In this document: positions 46,592 to 55,871 of the stretch, in pieces
How the letters are laid out: each line of letters starts with the position of its first letter
Numbering within the stretch: the first letter of the stretch is position 1
NCBI GenBank assembly: GCA_965217205.1
Contig: OZ244254.1
Span: 1,364,001-1,428,000 of the forward strand
Direction: 5' to 3'
Length of the DNA stretch: 64,000 bases
Origin: Maricaulis sp947259345
Lineage (GTDB): Bacteria > Pseudomonadota > Alphaproteobacteria > Caulobacterales > Maricaulaceae
Position numbers and translations under genes: made by a program
Notes under the pieces: model-generated
Databases searched by the model: none
Told to the model about the DNA's origin: nothing
Seen by the model: only the letters and a program-made list of their open reading frames with translations

Positions 46592-47833
46592 ATGTTCACT
46601 AGAGTGAAAGAAGCTGTTTGGGGAACGGCTCAACGTTGGTTTCCGGACCGACAAATCTACCATCGCTCAGATGGGCAGGTGCGTTACTTTGCCATCTCCA
46701 CAACCGTTCAGATTTCCGCGCTCCTGGGCGCGACGTTTCTGGCTGGCTGGCTGTGCTTCTCCACTGTATCTGTGGCCTTCCACGGTCAGGCCATGGCCGC
46801 CAAGGAAAGTGAGATCGAGCGCGAACGACTTGAATCACACCGCCTTGTCGCCGAGGCCCGCGCCACCGAAGCGACTGCGATTTCGTTGATGGAATCGCGA
46901 ATGGAAGAATTCGACCGCACCGCTTACGAATTCCAGATGCGCCACGAGACCCTGCGCCAACTCGTCGAATTTGCCGAGCAACTCACCGGTCAGGAAATGG
47001 AGCCCTCTCCTGCGCTCGCCGATGGTCGCGTGCTGATGGCCGCAACGCCCGCCGATCCGACCCCACGTGAGGCTCGCGACCCGCTGGTTTCCGTCGCTGC
47101 CACGGCATCCGGCGAACCGGAAGACCAGATCACCTACTTGATGGGTGAACAGGATAGCGTCCTGGCCCACGCGGAAGATGCAACGGAGGCGCGCCTGCAA
47201 AACTTGCGCGCAGTCTTGCGTCTGACCGGTCTGAATCTGGAAGATGTGATCGCTGACAACCGTGACACCAACGAAACCGGCGGCCCGTTTATTCCGATCA
47301 GCGAGTCTGGCGCCTTTGCCTCCTCTTCGGTCAATATCGACCAGGCTTTCTCCAGCCGGATTGCCCGCATTGCCTCGCGCCTGCTGGAAGTCGAGGAACT
47401 TGAGGATTTCGTCGAGGCCGGCCCGCTCGGCGAGCCTGTCGGTGACACATACCGCCAGACCAGCGATTTTGGCCTGCGCATCGATCCGTTCAACGGTCGG
47501 CCCACACCGCACCGCGGAATGGACTTTGGCGCCTATCGTCGCGCGCCGATCGAGGCGACCGGACCGGGCCGGGTCATTTACGCCGGCTGGCGGGGCGGCT
47601 ATGGTCGCACGGTGGAGATCGACCATGGCTACGGCTTTGTGACCCGGTATGGCCATCTTCATGAAATCGACGTGCGACGTGGCGATACAGTCGAGCGCGG
47701 TCAGCGTATCGGGGGGATGGGGTCCACGGGGCGCAGTACCGCTACGCATCTGCACTATGAAATCTGGTATAATGGATCGGCGATCGATCCTGAGCGTTTA
47801 TTGAGAGCTGGCCAATATGTTCAACAAGGGTAA
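46592..47833 (+). CDS. Membrane-anchored M23 (LytM) peptidoglycan endopeptidase, LmdC-like
   Basis: 413 residues from the ATG at 46592. A short cytosolic N-terminus (about 34 residues) precedes one transmembrane helix at about 35-62, then a coiled coil (about 70-140) and the LytM domain. Zinc ligands are His307 and Asp311 (HRGMDFG) and His388, with His386 as catalytic partner (HLHYE), so it should be an active endopeptidase. The last 17 bases overlap the bactofilin gene. In Hyphomonas neptunium a bitopic LytM protein (LmdC) encoded next to bactofilin BacA works with it in cell shaping; orthology here is inferred from architecture and context. Confidence 0.92.
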   Translation: MFTRVKEAVWGTAQRWFPDRQIYHRSDGQVRYFAISTTVQISALLGATFLAGWLCFSTVSVAFHGQAMAAKESEIERERLESHRLVAEARATEATAISLMESRMEEFDRTAYEFQMRHETLRQLVEFAEQLTGQEMEPSPALADGRVLMAATPADPTPREARDPLVSVAATASGEPEDQITYLMGEQDSVLAHAEDATEARLQNLRAVLRLTGLNLEDVIADNRDTNETGGPFIPISESGAFASSSVNIDQAFSSRIARIASRLLEVEELEDFVEAGPLGEPVGDTYRQTSDFGLRIDPFNGRPTPHRGMDFGAYRRAPIEATGPGRVIYAGWRGGYGRTVEIDHGYGFVTRYGHLHEIDVRRGDTVERGQRIGGMGSTGRSTATHLHYEIWYNGSAIDPERLLRAGQYVQQG

Positions 47834-48374
47834 CAAAGACTCTTCGTCTCCCGAGACCGCTGCGTTTAGCGCACCACCGAAAAGGACCGCCATGAAATCG
47901 AAAGCCCCCTCCATTCTTTCCGGTGATCTCGTTCTGACCGGCACGATCGTTTCGGACGGTGAAATCCAGCTGGATGGCACTGTTGATGGCGATGTGCGTG
48001 CGGGCTCGCTGATTATCGGCGAAGACGCCACCGTGTCCGGCGAAGTCCAGGCAGAGACCGTGGTGATCCGTGGGCGCGTGACAGGCAGCGTCCGTGCCCG
48101 TCAGGTGCAGCTGGCGTCCACTGCCCGCATCGAGGGCGATATCGTCCATGCCGCCCTGTCGGTAGAAAGCGGCGCTTTCTTCGACGGTCATTGCCGTCAC
48201 TCGTCGGATCCGCTCAAGGATGGTGGGTCATCCGGCAAGACGACCTCGTCGAAGGATAGCAGTGCCAAGTCCGAGCCTTCCTCCAAGGCCGACAGCAAGC
48301 CCCCGGCCCCGGCCAAGGAGCAGGACCCGCTCGGTTCGCTCGAGCCGCCGGTCGCGAGCAAGTCCGGCTTCTAG
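47817..48374 (+). CDS. Bactofilin
   Basis: 185 residues; cytoskeletal protein that polymerises at the membrane without nucleotide. The bactofilin beta-helix runs at about 33-135 (ILSGDLVLTGTIVSDGEIQL, DGDVRAGSLIIGEDATVSG, VVIRGRVTGSVRA). It has a flexible N-terminus (MFNKGNKDSSSPETAAF) and a Ser/Lys/Pro-rich C-terminal tail. It overlaps the LytM peptidase gene and is followed by a strong terminator, so the two form a closed operon. BacA-type function in localised cell-wall growth is the likely role. Confidence 0.94.
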   Translation: MFNKGNKDSSSPETAAFSAPPKRTAMKSKAPSILSGDLVLTGTIVSDGEIQLDGTVDGDVRAGSLIIGEDATVSGEVQAETVVIRGRVTGSVRARQVQLASTARIEGDIVHAALSVESGAFFDGHCRHSSDPLKDGGSSGKTTSSKDSSAKSEPSSKADSKPPAPAKEQDPLGSLEPPVASKSGF

Positions 48375-48397
48375 CCGACGGCGATATCAGTCATGAG

Positions 48398-48428
48398 AAC
48401 CGGCGCTCCAATGAGCGCCGGTTTTTTT
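48398..48428 (+). terminator. Rho-independent terminator of the LytM-bactofilin operon
   Basis: A perfect 11-bp stem AACCGGCGCTC / GAGCGCCGGTT, loop CAAT, running into seven T. It begins 24 bases after the bactofilin stop. Confidence 0.93.
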
Positions 48429-48528
48429 GTGCTCACTGCGGATGTCCCAGGCGGCTGATTTCCAACGACATTCCTAACGCTTGCGAGCGGACAACGCCCT
48501 GGAGTTCTCACCTCAGCACCTCTTGATC

Positions 48529-48555
48529 AGACAAGTTTGTATTTCAAACTTGTCT
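48529..48555. promoter_or_regulatory. Perfect 11-bp inverted repeat, probable operator before the acyltransferase gene
   Basis: AGACAAGTTTG and CAAACTTGTCT are separated by TATTT. The site lies 38-64 bases before the ATG at 48593. A possible promoter overlaps it: TTGTAT at 48537-48542, 17 bases, then TACATG at 48560-48565. A repressor bound to the dyad would block it. A hairpin in the RNA is less likely because no T run follows. Confidence 0.65.
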
Positions 48556-48592
48556 GTGCTACATGATCGGCGACACCTAATTGGAGCCCTTC

Positions 48593-49810
48593 ATGACCAT
48601 CGCCCCTTCCCCCCGAATTCACGCGCTCGATGCGGTGCGCGCCCTGGCCTTGTTTCTCGGCGTGGTGCTCCACGCCTCAATGTCCTTCATTCCCGGAATA
48701 CCGATCTGGATCGCCCAGGACAGCCAGGCTGCGGCCGGTTTCAGCCTCGGTTTCTTCGTTCCGCACATCTTCCGGATGGTGCTGTTCTTCATGATCGCCG
48801 GCTATTTTGCCCGTATGGCCCTCGGCCGACGCGGCATTCTGGGTCTCGCCCTCGACCGCGCCAAGCGCATCGCCCTGCCCCTGATCACCTTGTGGATGCC
48901 GCTCTTCGCGCTGATCGTGACAGTTGCGATCTGGGCCACAATGCGGGCCCATGGCGGCGAAATGCCGGACCAGGAGACGCCGCCCCTGACAGCCCAGAAT
49001 TTCCCGCTGACCCATTTGTGGTTTCTCTACCTGCTGGTGATTTTCTACGCAATTGCCTTGCCTCTGACGGCGCTTGTGCGCCTGGTCGACCGTTCGGACC
49101 TGAGCGGCAAGATCATCGACACCATCACCGGGCTTCTGGCTCGCACCCCGCTCGGCACCCTCCTTCTGGCGGCCCCGCTGGCCGCCTGGTTTGTAACCAC
49201 GCCAATGTGGATGAGCTGGTTCGGAATTCCGACGCCGGATACCGGCCTCATCCCCAATACCGGCGCGCTGATCGCATACGGAACCGCTTTCGCGGCCGGT
49301 TGGGCCGCCCATCGTCGCAGCGATCTTGTTCTGGCGGCCTGGAAAAGCGCCTGGCATATGAATCTCGCAATCGCGATTGCGCTCACGACATGGCTTGTGA
49401 TGGAGCTCGGTGTGACGCCGAACTTCACACTCGTGGAGGCCGGTTTGGACCGCCTGCCGGTTGCCGCCGCCTACACACTGGCGATCTGGACCTGGACGTT
49501 CGGCCTGACTGGTGCCGCGCTCGTGGTCTTCTCGCGCGAGAACAAGGTCTGGCGTTATCTGGCGGACTCCTCCTACTGGGTCTACCTGATGCACTTGCCG
49601 CTGGTGATGGCGTTGCAAGTCGCCCTGTCCGACGTCGCACTTACTGGCCTGGTCAAGTTGCCACTAATCCTTGCGATCACCTTCGCAATCCTGCTCGGCA
49701 CCTACCATCTGATTGTCCGGCACAGCTGGATCGGGGGTTGGCTGAACGGCCGGCGAGCCGACAAGGCTCGCATCGAGCCTGCTGGCATACCCACTGATGC
49801 CTCGACCTGA
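48593..49810 (+). CDS. Membrane acyltransferase 3 family protein
   Basis: 405 residues with about 10 transmembrane segments. The N-terminal signature RIHALDAVRALALFLGVVLH contains the conserved Arg and the catalytic-type His of the acyltransferase 3 (OafA/OpgC) family; FFMIAGYFARM and FPLTHLWFLYLLV also fit. Such proteins transfer acyl or succinyl groups to polysaccharides or other envelope glycans; the acceptor is unknown. TTGGAG lies 6 bases before the ATG. It is the first gene of a likely three-gene unit with a membrane protein and a winged-helix regulator. Confidence 0.9.
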   Translation: MTIAPSPRIHALDAVRALALFLGVVLHASMSFIPGIPIWIAQDSQAAAGFSLGFFVPHIFRMVLFFMIAGYFARMALGRRGILGLALDRAKRIALPLITLWMPLFALIVTVAIWATMRAHGGEMPDQETPPLTAQNFPLTHLWFLYLLVIFYAIALPLTALVRLVDRSDLSGKIIDTITGLLARTPLGTLLLAAPLAAWFVTTPMWMSWFGIPTPDTGLIPNTGALIAYGTAFAAGWAAHRRSDLVLAAWKSAWHMNLAIAIALTTWLVMELGVTPNFTLVEAGLDRLPVAAAYTLAIWTWTFGLTGAALVVFSRENKVWRYLADSSYWVYLMHLPLVMALQVALSDVALTGLVKLPLILAITFAILLGTYHLIVRHSWIGGWLNGRRADKARIEPAGIPTDAST

Positions 49811-49872
49811 ATCAAGGCATAGTTCCGGCGCGCTCGTTGACCCGACGCGCCGGAAACCGTTCGAGGATCCCC

Positions 49873-50493
49873 ATGACTGATGAACTCGCCACAGCTCGCG
49901 CCGACCTCGCTTTCCTGCGCAATCTGGCCGAAGGTGACCCGCGCCCCTCGGCCGGCGCCAGCCTGCTCCTGATGACAGCCGGGCTCCTCTACGGATTTGA
50001 AACACTTATCCACTGGATCGGTGTAAGCGGCCTTGTCGCTCTGCCGGACTGGGTTCATTTCGCCGCTGCGATAGTCGGGACGGGTGGCTTCCTCCTCGCC
50101 CTTGCCTTCATTCTCTGGATGGATCGGAACCAGCCGACCGGCACGGCTGCGCGCAAGGCCTATGAAACCGCATTCATGGCGGCCGGACTGGCCAATCTAT
50201 CCATGGCCTTCGTGTTCGGTTTCAATGCCTTCAGGACCCAGGACTTTACGCTCTGGCTCTATTATGTCCCTGTCGTGTTTGCCCTTCAGGGCGCCGCCTG
50301 GTTTGTGGCGAGCCGTGTTCAAAAGCGTCTGTGGTACGGGGTTGTGGCCATCGGCTGGTACCTGGCCGCTGCCGCGCTCGGGCTGACAATGAACGACCCT
50401 GCCATGTTCAACCTGATCGCGTCACTGGCCCTGCTGGGCCTGATGGCCGTGCCGGGCTTCGTGCTGTGGCGGTTGTCCCGCGCGGCAGACTGA
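49873..50493 (+). CDS. Multi-pass membrane hypothetical protein
   Basis: 206 residues, starting MTDELATARADLAFLRNLAE and then about six transmembrane helices. GAGG lies 6 bases before the ATG at 49873. I do not recognise a named family. Proteins of this shape are often paired with small winged-helix regulators, as here (10 bases before the next start), and may act as the partner sensed or controlled by the regulator. Starts 62 bases after the acyltransferase. Confidence 0.82.
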   Translation: MTDELATARADLAFLRNLAEGDPRPSAGASLLLMTAGLLYGFETLIHWIGVSGLVALPDWVHFAAAIVGTGGFLLALAFILWMDRNQPTGTAARKAYETAFMAAGLANLSMAFVFGFNAFRTQDFTLWLYYVPVVFALQGAAWFVASRVQKRLWYGVVAIGWYLAAAALGLTMNDPAMFNLIASLALLGLMAVPGFVLWRLSRAAD

Positions 50494-50503
50494 TCCGTCC
50501 GCC

Positions 50504-50827
50504 ATGAGCACGCCTCCCATCGGCCAGATCGACGAGATCATCCACGGACGCCTCAGGCTTGGTGTGATGACCTATCTCGCCCAGGCCGAAGTCGCCGACT
50601 TCAACGAACTCAAAGCTGCCCTGGAGGCCACCCAGGGCAATCTTTCCGTTCACCTGCGCAAACTTGAAGAGGCCGGATACGTCACCATCGAGAAGAGCTT
50701 TCTCGATCGCAAACCATTGACCCGGGTCAGGCTTTCCAAGGCTGGCCGGGCCGCCTTCAGCCGCTATGTCGATGCCATGGCCAATCTGCTCGGCCAATTG
50801 GGCGCACCAGACGGGAGCGGAGACTAG
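50504..50827 (+). CDS. Small winged-helix DNA-binding regulator (MarR/ArsR-like)
   Basis: 107 residues, a single winged helix-turn-helix of the stand-alone type. Recognition region is NLSVHLRKLEEAGYVTIEKS, and the wing DRKPLTRVRLSKAG follows. It is the last gene after the acyltransferase and the membrane protein. It is a candidate ligand for the palindrome at 48529-48555, but its own promoter may be elsewhere. The stop overlaps the stop of the convergent prfB (CTAG shared). Confidence 0.87.
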   Translation: MSTPPIGQIDEIIHGRLRLGVMTYLAQAEVADFNELKAALEATQGNLSVHLRKLEEAGYVTIEKSFLDRKPLTRVRLSKAGRAAFSRYVDAMANLLGQLGAPDGSGD

Positions 50828-51952
50828 GCCTCCTCCTCCTCGCCGCCAACGCGGGCGGCCAGTGCAGCGGCCATGAAGTCATCGAGATCGCCGTCAAGAA
50901 CGCCGCCGGTGTTCGACGTTTCGACATTGGTGCGGAGGTCCTTGACCATCTGGTAGGGCTGCAGGACGTAGGAGCGGATCTGGTGCCCCCAGCCGATCTC
51001 GGTCTTGCTGTCAGCTTCCGCCTGCGCGGCGGCTTCGCGGCGCTGCAGCTCGATCTCGTAAACGCGGGCCCGCAGCATGTCCCAGGCCTGGGAACGGTTC
51101 TTGTGCTGGGAGCGGTCATTCTGGCACTGGACGACGACCGCCTTTTCCTCCCCCGGCATGTCATAGGTCAGGCGGACGGCACTGTCGGTCTTGTTGATGT
51201 GCTGACCGCCAGCACCAGAGGCGCGATAGGTGTCGGTCCGGACCTTCGATTCATCAATATCCACCTCGATCGCATCATCGATCTGCGGATAAACCCCGAC
51301 GGACGAGAAGCTGGTATGACGGCGGGCGCTGGAATCAAACGGTGAGATCCGCACCAGGCGATGAACCCCGGTCTCGGTCTTCAGCCAGCCATAGGCATTC
51401 TCGCCCTTGACCAGAAGCGTGGTCGATTTGAGGCCCGCCTCTTCGCCGGCCTGCTCTTCCATGATCTCGACCTTGTGGCCGTGTGCATTGGCCCAGCGCG
51501 AATACATGCGCGCGAGCATGGCGGCCCAGTCCTGGCTTTCGGTGCCACCGGCGCCGGAATGGATTTCCACAAAGGCGTCATTGCCGTCGGCTTCCCCGGA
51601 GAGCAGCGTCTCCAGCTGGGCCCGGCGCATGCGTTCGGCGAGACGGTTGAGACCGGCGATGGCCTCCTCGACCATCTCCTCATCATCTTCCATCTCGGCC
51701 ATCTCGATGATCTCGAGACTATCAGCGAGCTCCTGTTCGGATTCGACGACCGTATTGATGGCGCTTTCCAGCCGGTTGCGCTCGCGCATCAGAGCTTGCG
51801 CCTGTTGCGGCTGGTTCCAGAAGTCGGGGTCTTCCGACTTCGCATTCAGTTCATCGAGGCGTTTCTGGGCAGTATCCCAGTCAAAGACGCCTCCTCAGCA
51901 GGCCAACTGCCTGCTGGATTTCGTCGGACAGGGTCTGGATGTCAGCGCGCAT
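50824..51952 (-). CDS. prfB: Peptide chain release factor 2, made by programmed +1 frameshift
   Basis: RF2, which ends translation at UGA and UAA. The gene starts at ATG 51952 (MRADIQTLSDEI; ATG 51958 is an alternative). Codon 24 is an in-frame TGA at 51883-51881; skipping base 51883 continues with LDWDTAQKRLDELN and gives 375 residues. Coding segments are 51952-51884 and 51882-50824. The codon-recognition tripeptide SPF (VRISPFDSSARR) and the GGQ loop (SGAGGQHINKTDSAVR) are present. It converges on the winged-helix gene with overlapping stops. Confidence 0.96.
51881..51895 (-). promoter_or_regulatory. prfB autoregulatory frameshift site
   Basis: Minus-strand order is AGGAGG (51895-51890), CGT, CTT, TGA, then C. 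The Shine-Dalgarno-like AGGAGG just before the slippery CTT-TGAC is the classical bacterial RF2 arrangement: when RF2 is low, the ribosome slips forward by one base instead of stopping. The Shine-Dalgarno spacing (3 bases before CTT) matches the classical site. Confidence 0.95.
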
Positions 51953-52057
51953 GGGCATTCAATCCTGCGATTCTTGAAAAAGCATGTCGTGGGAACGGGA
52001 TAATCAGAGCGGCCTGCCGAGACAAGCCGTGGCGTGCAGACCGACGCGCCGTTGCGA

Positions 52058-54562
52058 TCAGTAGAGGCCGCCCAGCTCGTCTTCTTCTTCTTCATCCTCC
52101 CCGTCTTCCTCTTCGGCGAGCAGGAAGGCCAACGGATCATCGCTGACGGAGGACCGCGCGAAACTGAGCCCGCTTTCTTCCTCGTCCGTCTGGCGTGACG
52201 GCTCGGTGCCGGGGCGGAAAGCCTCCAGAATAACCCCGGACTGACCCAACACACCCGGCTCGCCCGTCCCGTGGCTGACCGGGACAAGTCGGACACCTGG
52301 CGGCACACGGAAGGGTGCGACCGGATATCCTTCCAGCGCCACTTCAAGGAAGTCGCGGGCGATCGGAGCAGCGACGCGGCCCCCAGCCTCCCCGCTGCCG
52401 AGCTGGTACGGCGTGTCAAAGCCGACGTAGACACCGACAACCAGATCGGGGCCGAACCCCATGAACCAGGCATCGCGGAAATCATTGGTCGTTCCAGTCT
52501 TGCCTCCGAGCGTCCAGGGCAGAGGCCGCAGGGCCGTACCGGTCCCGCGCTGAACCGCGCCTTCCAGCATGTGAACGACCTGATAGGCGGTCACTGGATC
52601 AATCACCTCTTCGCGCGTTTCCGGGAAGAGCGGTTCGAGCACGTCGCCCGGCTCCCACGCATCGACATCACAGGTTTCGCAAGGCAGGACTTCATGCGCG
52701 AAGATTGTCGCGCCGGTGCGATCCTGGACCCGGTCGATAATGGTGGGCTCGACGCGTCGACCGCCATTGACCATGGTCGCATAGGCCGAGACCAGCCGAT
52801 AAAGCGTGGTCTCGCCAGCGCCCAATGACATTGCCAGAACCGGCTCCAGATCGTCGTAGATACCAAAGCGTACGCCGTAATCGACGATCGGCGCCATGCC
52901 CATTTCCTGGGCCAGACGGACCGTCATGACATTCCGCGACAATTCCAGGCCCAGCCGGAGGGTCGACATGCCGTAATAGCGCTCCGAATAATTGGACGGC
53001 ATGTAGAAGCGCTCATCCGGTCCACCGGACGCGATGAAAGGCGCATCCAGGATCAGGCTGGCCGGGGTATAGCCATTGTCCAGCGCGGAGGCGTAGACGA
53101 AGGGCTTGAAAGCCGAGCCCGGCTGACGACGGGCCTGGGTCGCACGATTGAACTGGCTGTGCTGGAAGGAATAGCCACCCACCATCGCCAAGACACGCCC
53201 GGTGTGCGGATCCATGGCCATGATACCGCCATTGATCGCCGGCACCTGGCGCAGGCCGTACTGGCCGTCCTCATATCCGTCCTGATCAGCCAGATTCTCG
53301 ACAAGAATAACATCGCCGGCCGTGAGCACCTCGGACGGGCGTGATACGACCGGACCGATTTCGCCATCAGGAAAGTTCTCGCGCGCCCATTCGAGCGCCG
53401 ACATGGGAATCGAGCCCTCCTCGCCATTGAGGAGACCGATCCGCGCGGATTGGGCGCTGGTTTCAAGCACCACAGCCTGCAGCCAGCCTTCATCCAGATC
53501 GCGCGGAATCTCGGCTTCGGCCAGGCGTTCGGCCCAATCTTCACCCAATTCGATTGTCGACAAGGCACCACGATAACCGTGGCGGCGGTCATAGGTTTCC
53601 AATCCACTGCGCAATGCATCGCGCGCCGCCAGCTGCATACGGGTATCCAGCGTGGTGCGGATCGAAAGGCCGCCATCGTAGAGCTCGTCCTCGCCATAGA
53701 GCGAGAAGACTTCCCGGCGAACATTCTCGACGAAATACTCGGCCGCGGTGTAGGTCGCGCCGGACAGACGGTCGACCGTTTCCAGCGGCCTCGCCATGGC
53801 TTCCTGGGCCACGGCCTCGCTCACATAACCATTTTCCGCCATGCGCGAGAGCACCCAGTTGCGACGTTCGATCGCCGCTTCGTGGTGCCGGTCCGGATGA
53901 TAGTTCGCCGGACCTTTCGGCAGCGCCGCGAGATAGGCAATTTCGTGCAGGTCCAGCTCGTCCAGCGATTTGCCGAAATAGTTCAGCGCCGCCGCAGCGA
54001 CACCATAAGCCCGGTTTCCGAGATAGATTTCATTGAGATAGAGCTCGAGGATCTGATCCTTGGTAAAGGCGCGCTCCATACGGCGCGACAAGACCATCTC
54101 CTGGACCTTGCGTTCGAGGCGTTGCTCGCTGGAGAGCAGGAAATTCTTGGCGACCTGCTGGGTGATGGTCGACGCGCCCTCAAGGCGGCGCCCGTTCAGG
54201 ACATTGCCGATATTGGACAGGCCGGCGCGGATGATACCCCGGAAATCGAGCCCGCCGTGTTCGTAGAAATTCTTGTCCTCGGCCGAAATGAAGGCGTGAA
54301 CCACATTCTGCGGAATGTTTGCGATCGGCACGAAGACCCGGTGCTCGCGGGCATATTCGGCGATCAACAAGCCATCACCGGCATGAACGCGGCTCATGAT
54401 CGGCGGCTCGTATTCGGCCAGCTGCTGATAGTCCGGCAAGTCGTCTGTGACGCGGACGACGTAGATGGCAACAACAATGAAGCCTATGACGGCCAGCACC
54501 GCAGCGGCGATCCCGCCCCAAAGGGCTGTCCGCAAGACATTACGCAAGGTGAAGATCTTCAT
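52058..54562 (-). CDS. mrcA: Penicillin-binding protein 1A (bifunctional transglycosylase/transpeptidase)
   Basis: 834 residues; class A PBP that polymerises and crosslinks peptidoglycan. One transmembrane helix at about 14-37. The GT51 domain has catalytic Glu95 (ISAEDKNFYEHGG) and RKVQEMVLSRRMERAFTKD (in part). The transpeptidase has the SxxK Ser483-Lys486 (PGSAFKP), SRN and KTG at 688-690 (GGKTGTTND). An extra OB-like segment sits between the two, at about 310-440, as in PBP1A. The tail is strongly acidic (EEEDGEDEEEEDE). On the same strand as the amidase gene upstream, 97 bases away. Confidence 0.96.
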   Translation of the reverse strand: MKIFTLRNVLRTALWGGIAAAVLAVIGFIVVAIYVVRVTDDLPDYQQLAEYEPPIMSRVHAGDGLLIAEYAREHRVFVPIANIPQNVVHAFISAEDKNFYEHGGLDFRGIIRAGLSNIGNVLNGRRLEGASTITQQVAKNFLLSSEQRLERKVQEMVLSRRMERAFTKDQILELYLNEIYLGNRAYGVAAAALNYFGKSLDELDLHEIAYLAALPKGPANYHPDRHHEAAIERRNWVLSRMAENGYVSEAVAQEAMARPLETVDRLSGATYTAAEYFVENVRREVFSLYGEDELYDGGLSIRTTLDTRMQLAARDALRSGLETYDRRHGYRGALSTIELGEDWAERLAEAEIPRDLDEGWLQAVVLETSAQSARIGLLNGEEGSIPMSALEWARENFPDGEIGPVVSRPSEVLTAGDVILVENLADQDGYEDGQYGLRQVPAINGGIMAMDPHTGRVLAMVGGYSFQHSQFNRATQARRQPGSAFKPFVYASALDNGYTPASLILDAPFIASGGPDERFYMPSNYSERYYGMSTLRLGLELSRNVMTVRLAQEMGMAPIVDYGVRFGIYDDLEPVLAMSLGAGETTLYRLVSAYATMVNGGRRVEPTIIDRVQDRTGATIFAHEVLPCETCDVDAWEPGDVLEPLFPETREEVIDPVTAYQVVHMLEGAVQRGTGTALRPLPWTLGGKTGTTNDFRDAWFMGFGPDLVVGVYVGFDTPYQLGSGEAGGRVAAPIARDFLEVALEGYPVAPFRVPPGVRLVPVSHGTGEPGVLGQSGVILEAFRPGTEPSRQTDEEESGLSFARSSVSDDPLAFLLAEEEDGEDEEEEDELGGLY

Positions 54563-54659
54563 TGTGCCCTCTGGCCACTCTACCCGCAGGTCAGACTGTT
54601 TGGTTGAGCATGACTCCGAGGCACCATTATGGCCGTGCTCGGTCCGGGATTAAAGGGAG

Positions 54660-55871
54660 TCAGCGAGCCGGAAGTGCAATCGTCTCACGATCGGCGAACA
54701 TCTCGTCACCTCGATTGGCAAAATAGTCGTCGATCCCACGCACGATCGAGGTCATCTGGCGACGGCGATAACTGGCCGATGTCAGATTGTCATGATCGGC
54801 CCGATTGGTCAGAAAACCCATTTCCACCAGAACCGCCGGCACCCGGGAATCAAGCAGAACAAAGAGATTGGCCTGACGGTGCGGGTTCGCCAGCAGCGGG
54901 CCGGCACTGCCGAGATGCTCAAGCAGGACTTCGGCAAAGGCGGATGATTGATTGCGCTTCTCACGCAGCTCCAGCTCCACCAGGATATTGTTCACATCGG
55001 CTTGCGAGGTGTGGTTGGCGCCTTCCCGCGCACGTTGACGCGCCCGATTTTCGGCCCGGTCATTGAGCGTATAAACGGCTGCGCCCCGAACGCCGGAGTT
55101 CTGGGACGAGTCCGAATGCAGCGAGATGAAGAGATCGGCCCGGGATTCGGCCATCACCCCGACCCGTTGCTCCCAGGACGGATAGATGTCCCGGTCGCGT
55201 GTCAGCAGGACCTCGTAGCGGCCGGTCGCCTCAAGCTGGCGACGCAGCTCACGCGCGGCTTCCAGGGCGATATCGGCTTCGTGCGTGCCATGCAAACCGA
55301 TGGAGCCGGGATCACTGCCGCCATGGCCCGCATCGACAACGATCACGCGGCGTTCACGCTGGGGCGGCACATACACGGCCTCAACGCGCTCCGCGATCAG
55401 CGAATCAAGCGAGTCGGCCCGCGTGTGTTCGAAACCGGATGTCGACTGGATATGGCCCGCACTGGCGCGCTCGACATCGATTACCAGACGGTGATTGCCA
55501 CCGGGTGTGGCCGGGTCCAGAGCGAACTGGTTTGTGATGACCGCCGGATGCTCGAGCTCAAACACGACACGAGAGCTGGAGGCAGAATTATCGAAGAAAC
55601 GAAAGGCATCCACGAGGCCGTGCCCGACGCCTTCACCCGATGCGAGGCTCGCGACTGACCAGCGCGAGGAGGGCAGATCCACAACCAGCCGATCAGCCAG
55701 CCCTTCCAAGGTGAACGCCCGGAAATCCGCCGGCTCGGAGGTCTCGATGACAACCCGCGTCGTCGCAAGGTCGACGCCAAAGCGCACATCGCGCACTTCC
55801 TGGTCGGTCAGACCCGGTCCGCAAAGCGTCAGCGCGCCCGTCAACGCCAAGAAAAACTGTTGAACCCGCAT
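54660..55871 (-). CDS. amiC: N-acetylmuramoyl-L-alanine amidase, AmiC-like
   Basis: 403 residues from the ATG at 55871 (MRVQQFFLALTGALTLCG); the longer frame lacks a signal peptide start. Exported to the periplasm. An AMIN domain at about 25-135 targets the septum, and the Amidase_3 domain at about 175-390 carries zinc ligands His183 (VVDAGHGG), Glu198 (HEADIAL) and His252 (ISLHSDSS) with catalytic Glu350 (LVEMGFLTN). A helix inserted at about 270-315 (ENRARQRAREGANHTSQAD) resembles the autoinhibitory helix of Ami enzymes that need an EnvC/NlpD-type activator. It splits daughter-cell peptidoglycan at division. Confidence 0.95.
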   Translation of the reverse strand: MRVQQFFLALTGALTLCGPGLTDQEVRDVRFGVDLATTRVVIETSEPADFRAFTLEGLADRLVVDLPSSRWSVASLASGEGVGHGLVDAFRFFDNSASSSRVVFELEHPAVITNQFALDPATPGGNHRLVIDVERASAGHIQSTSGFEHTRADSLDSLIAERVEAVYVPPQRERRVIVVDAGHGGSDPGSIGLHGTHEADIALEAARELRRQLEATGRYEVLLTRDRDIYPSWEQRVGVMAESRADLFISLHSDSSQNSGVRGAAVYTLNDRAENRARQRAREGANHTSQADVNNILVELELREKRNQSSAFAEVLLEHLGSAGPLLANPHRQANLFVLLDSRVPAVLVEMGFLTNRADHDNLTSASYRRRQMTSIVRGIDDYFANRGDEMFADRETIALPAR

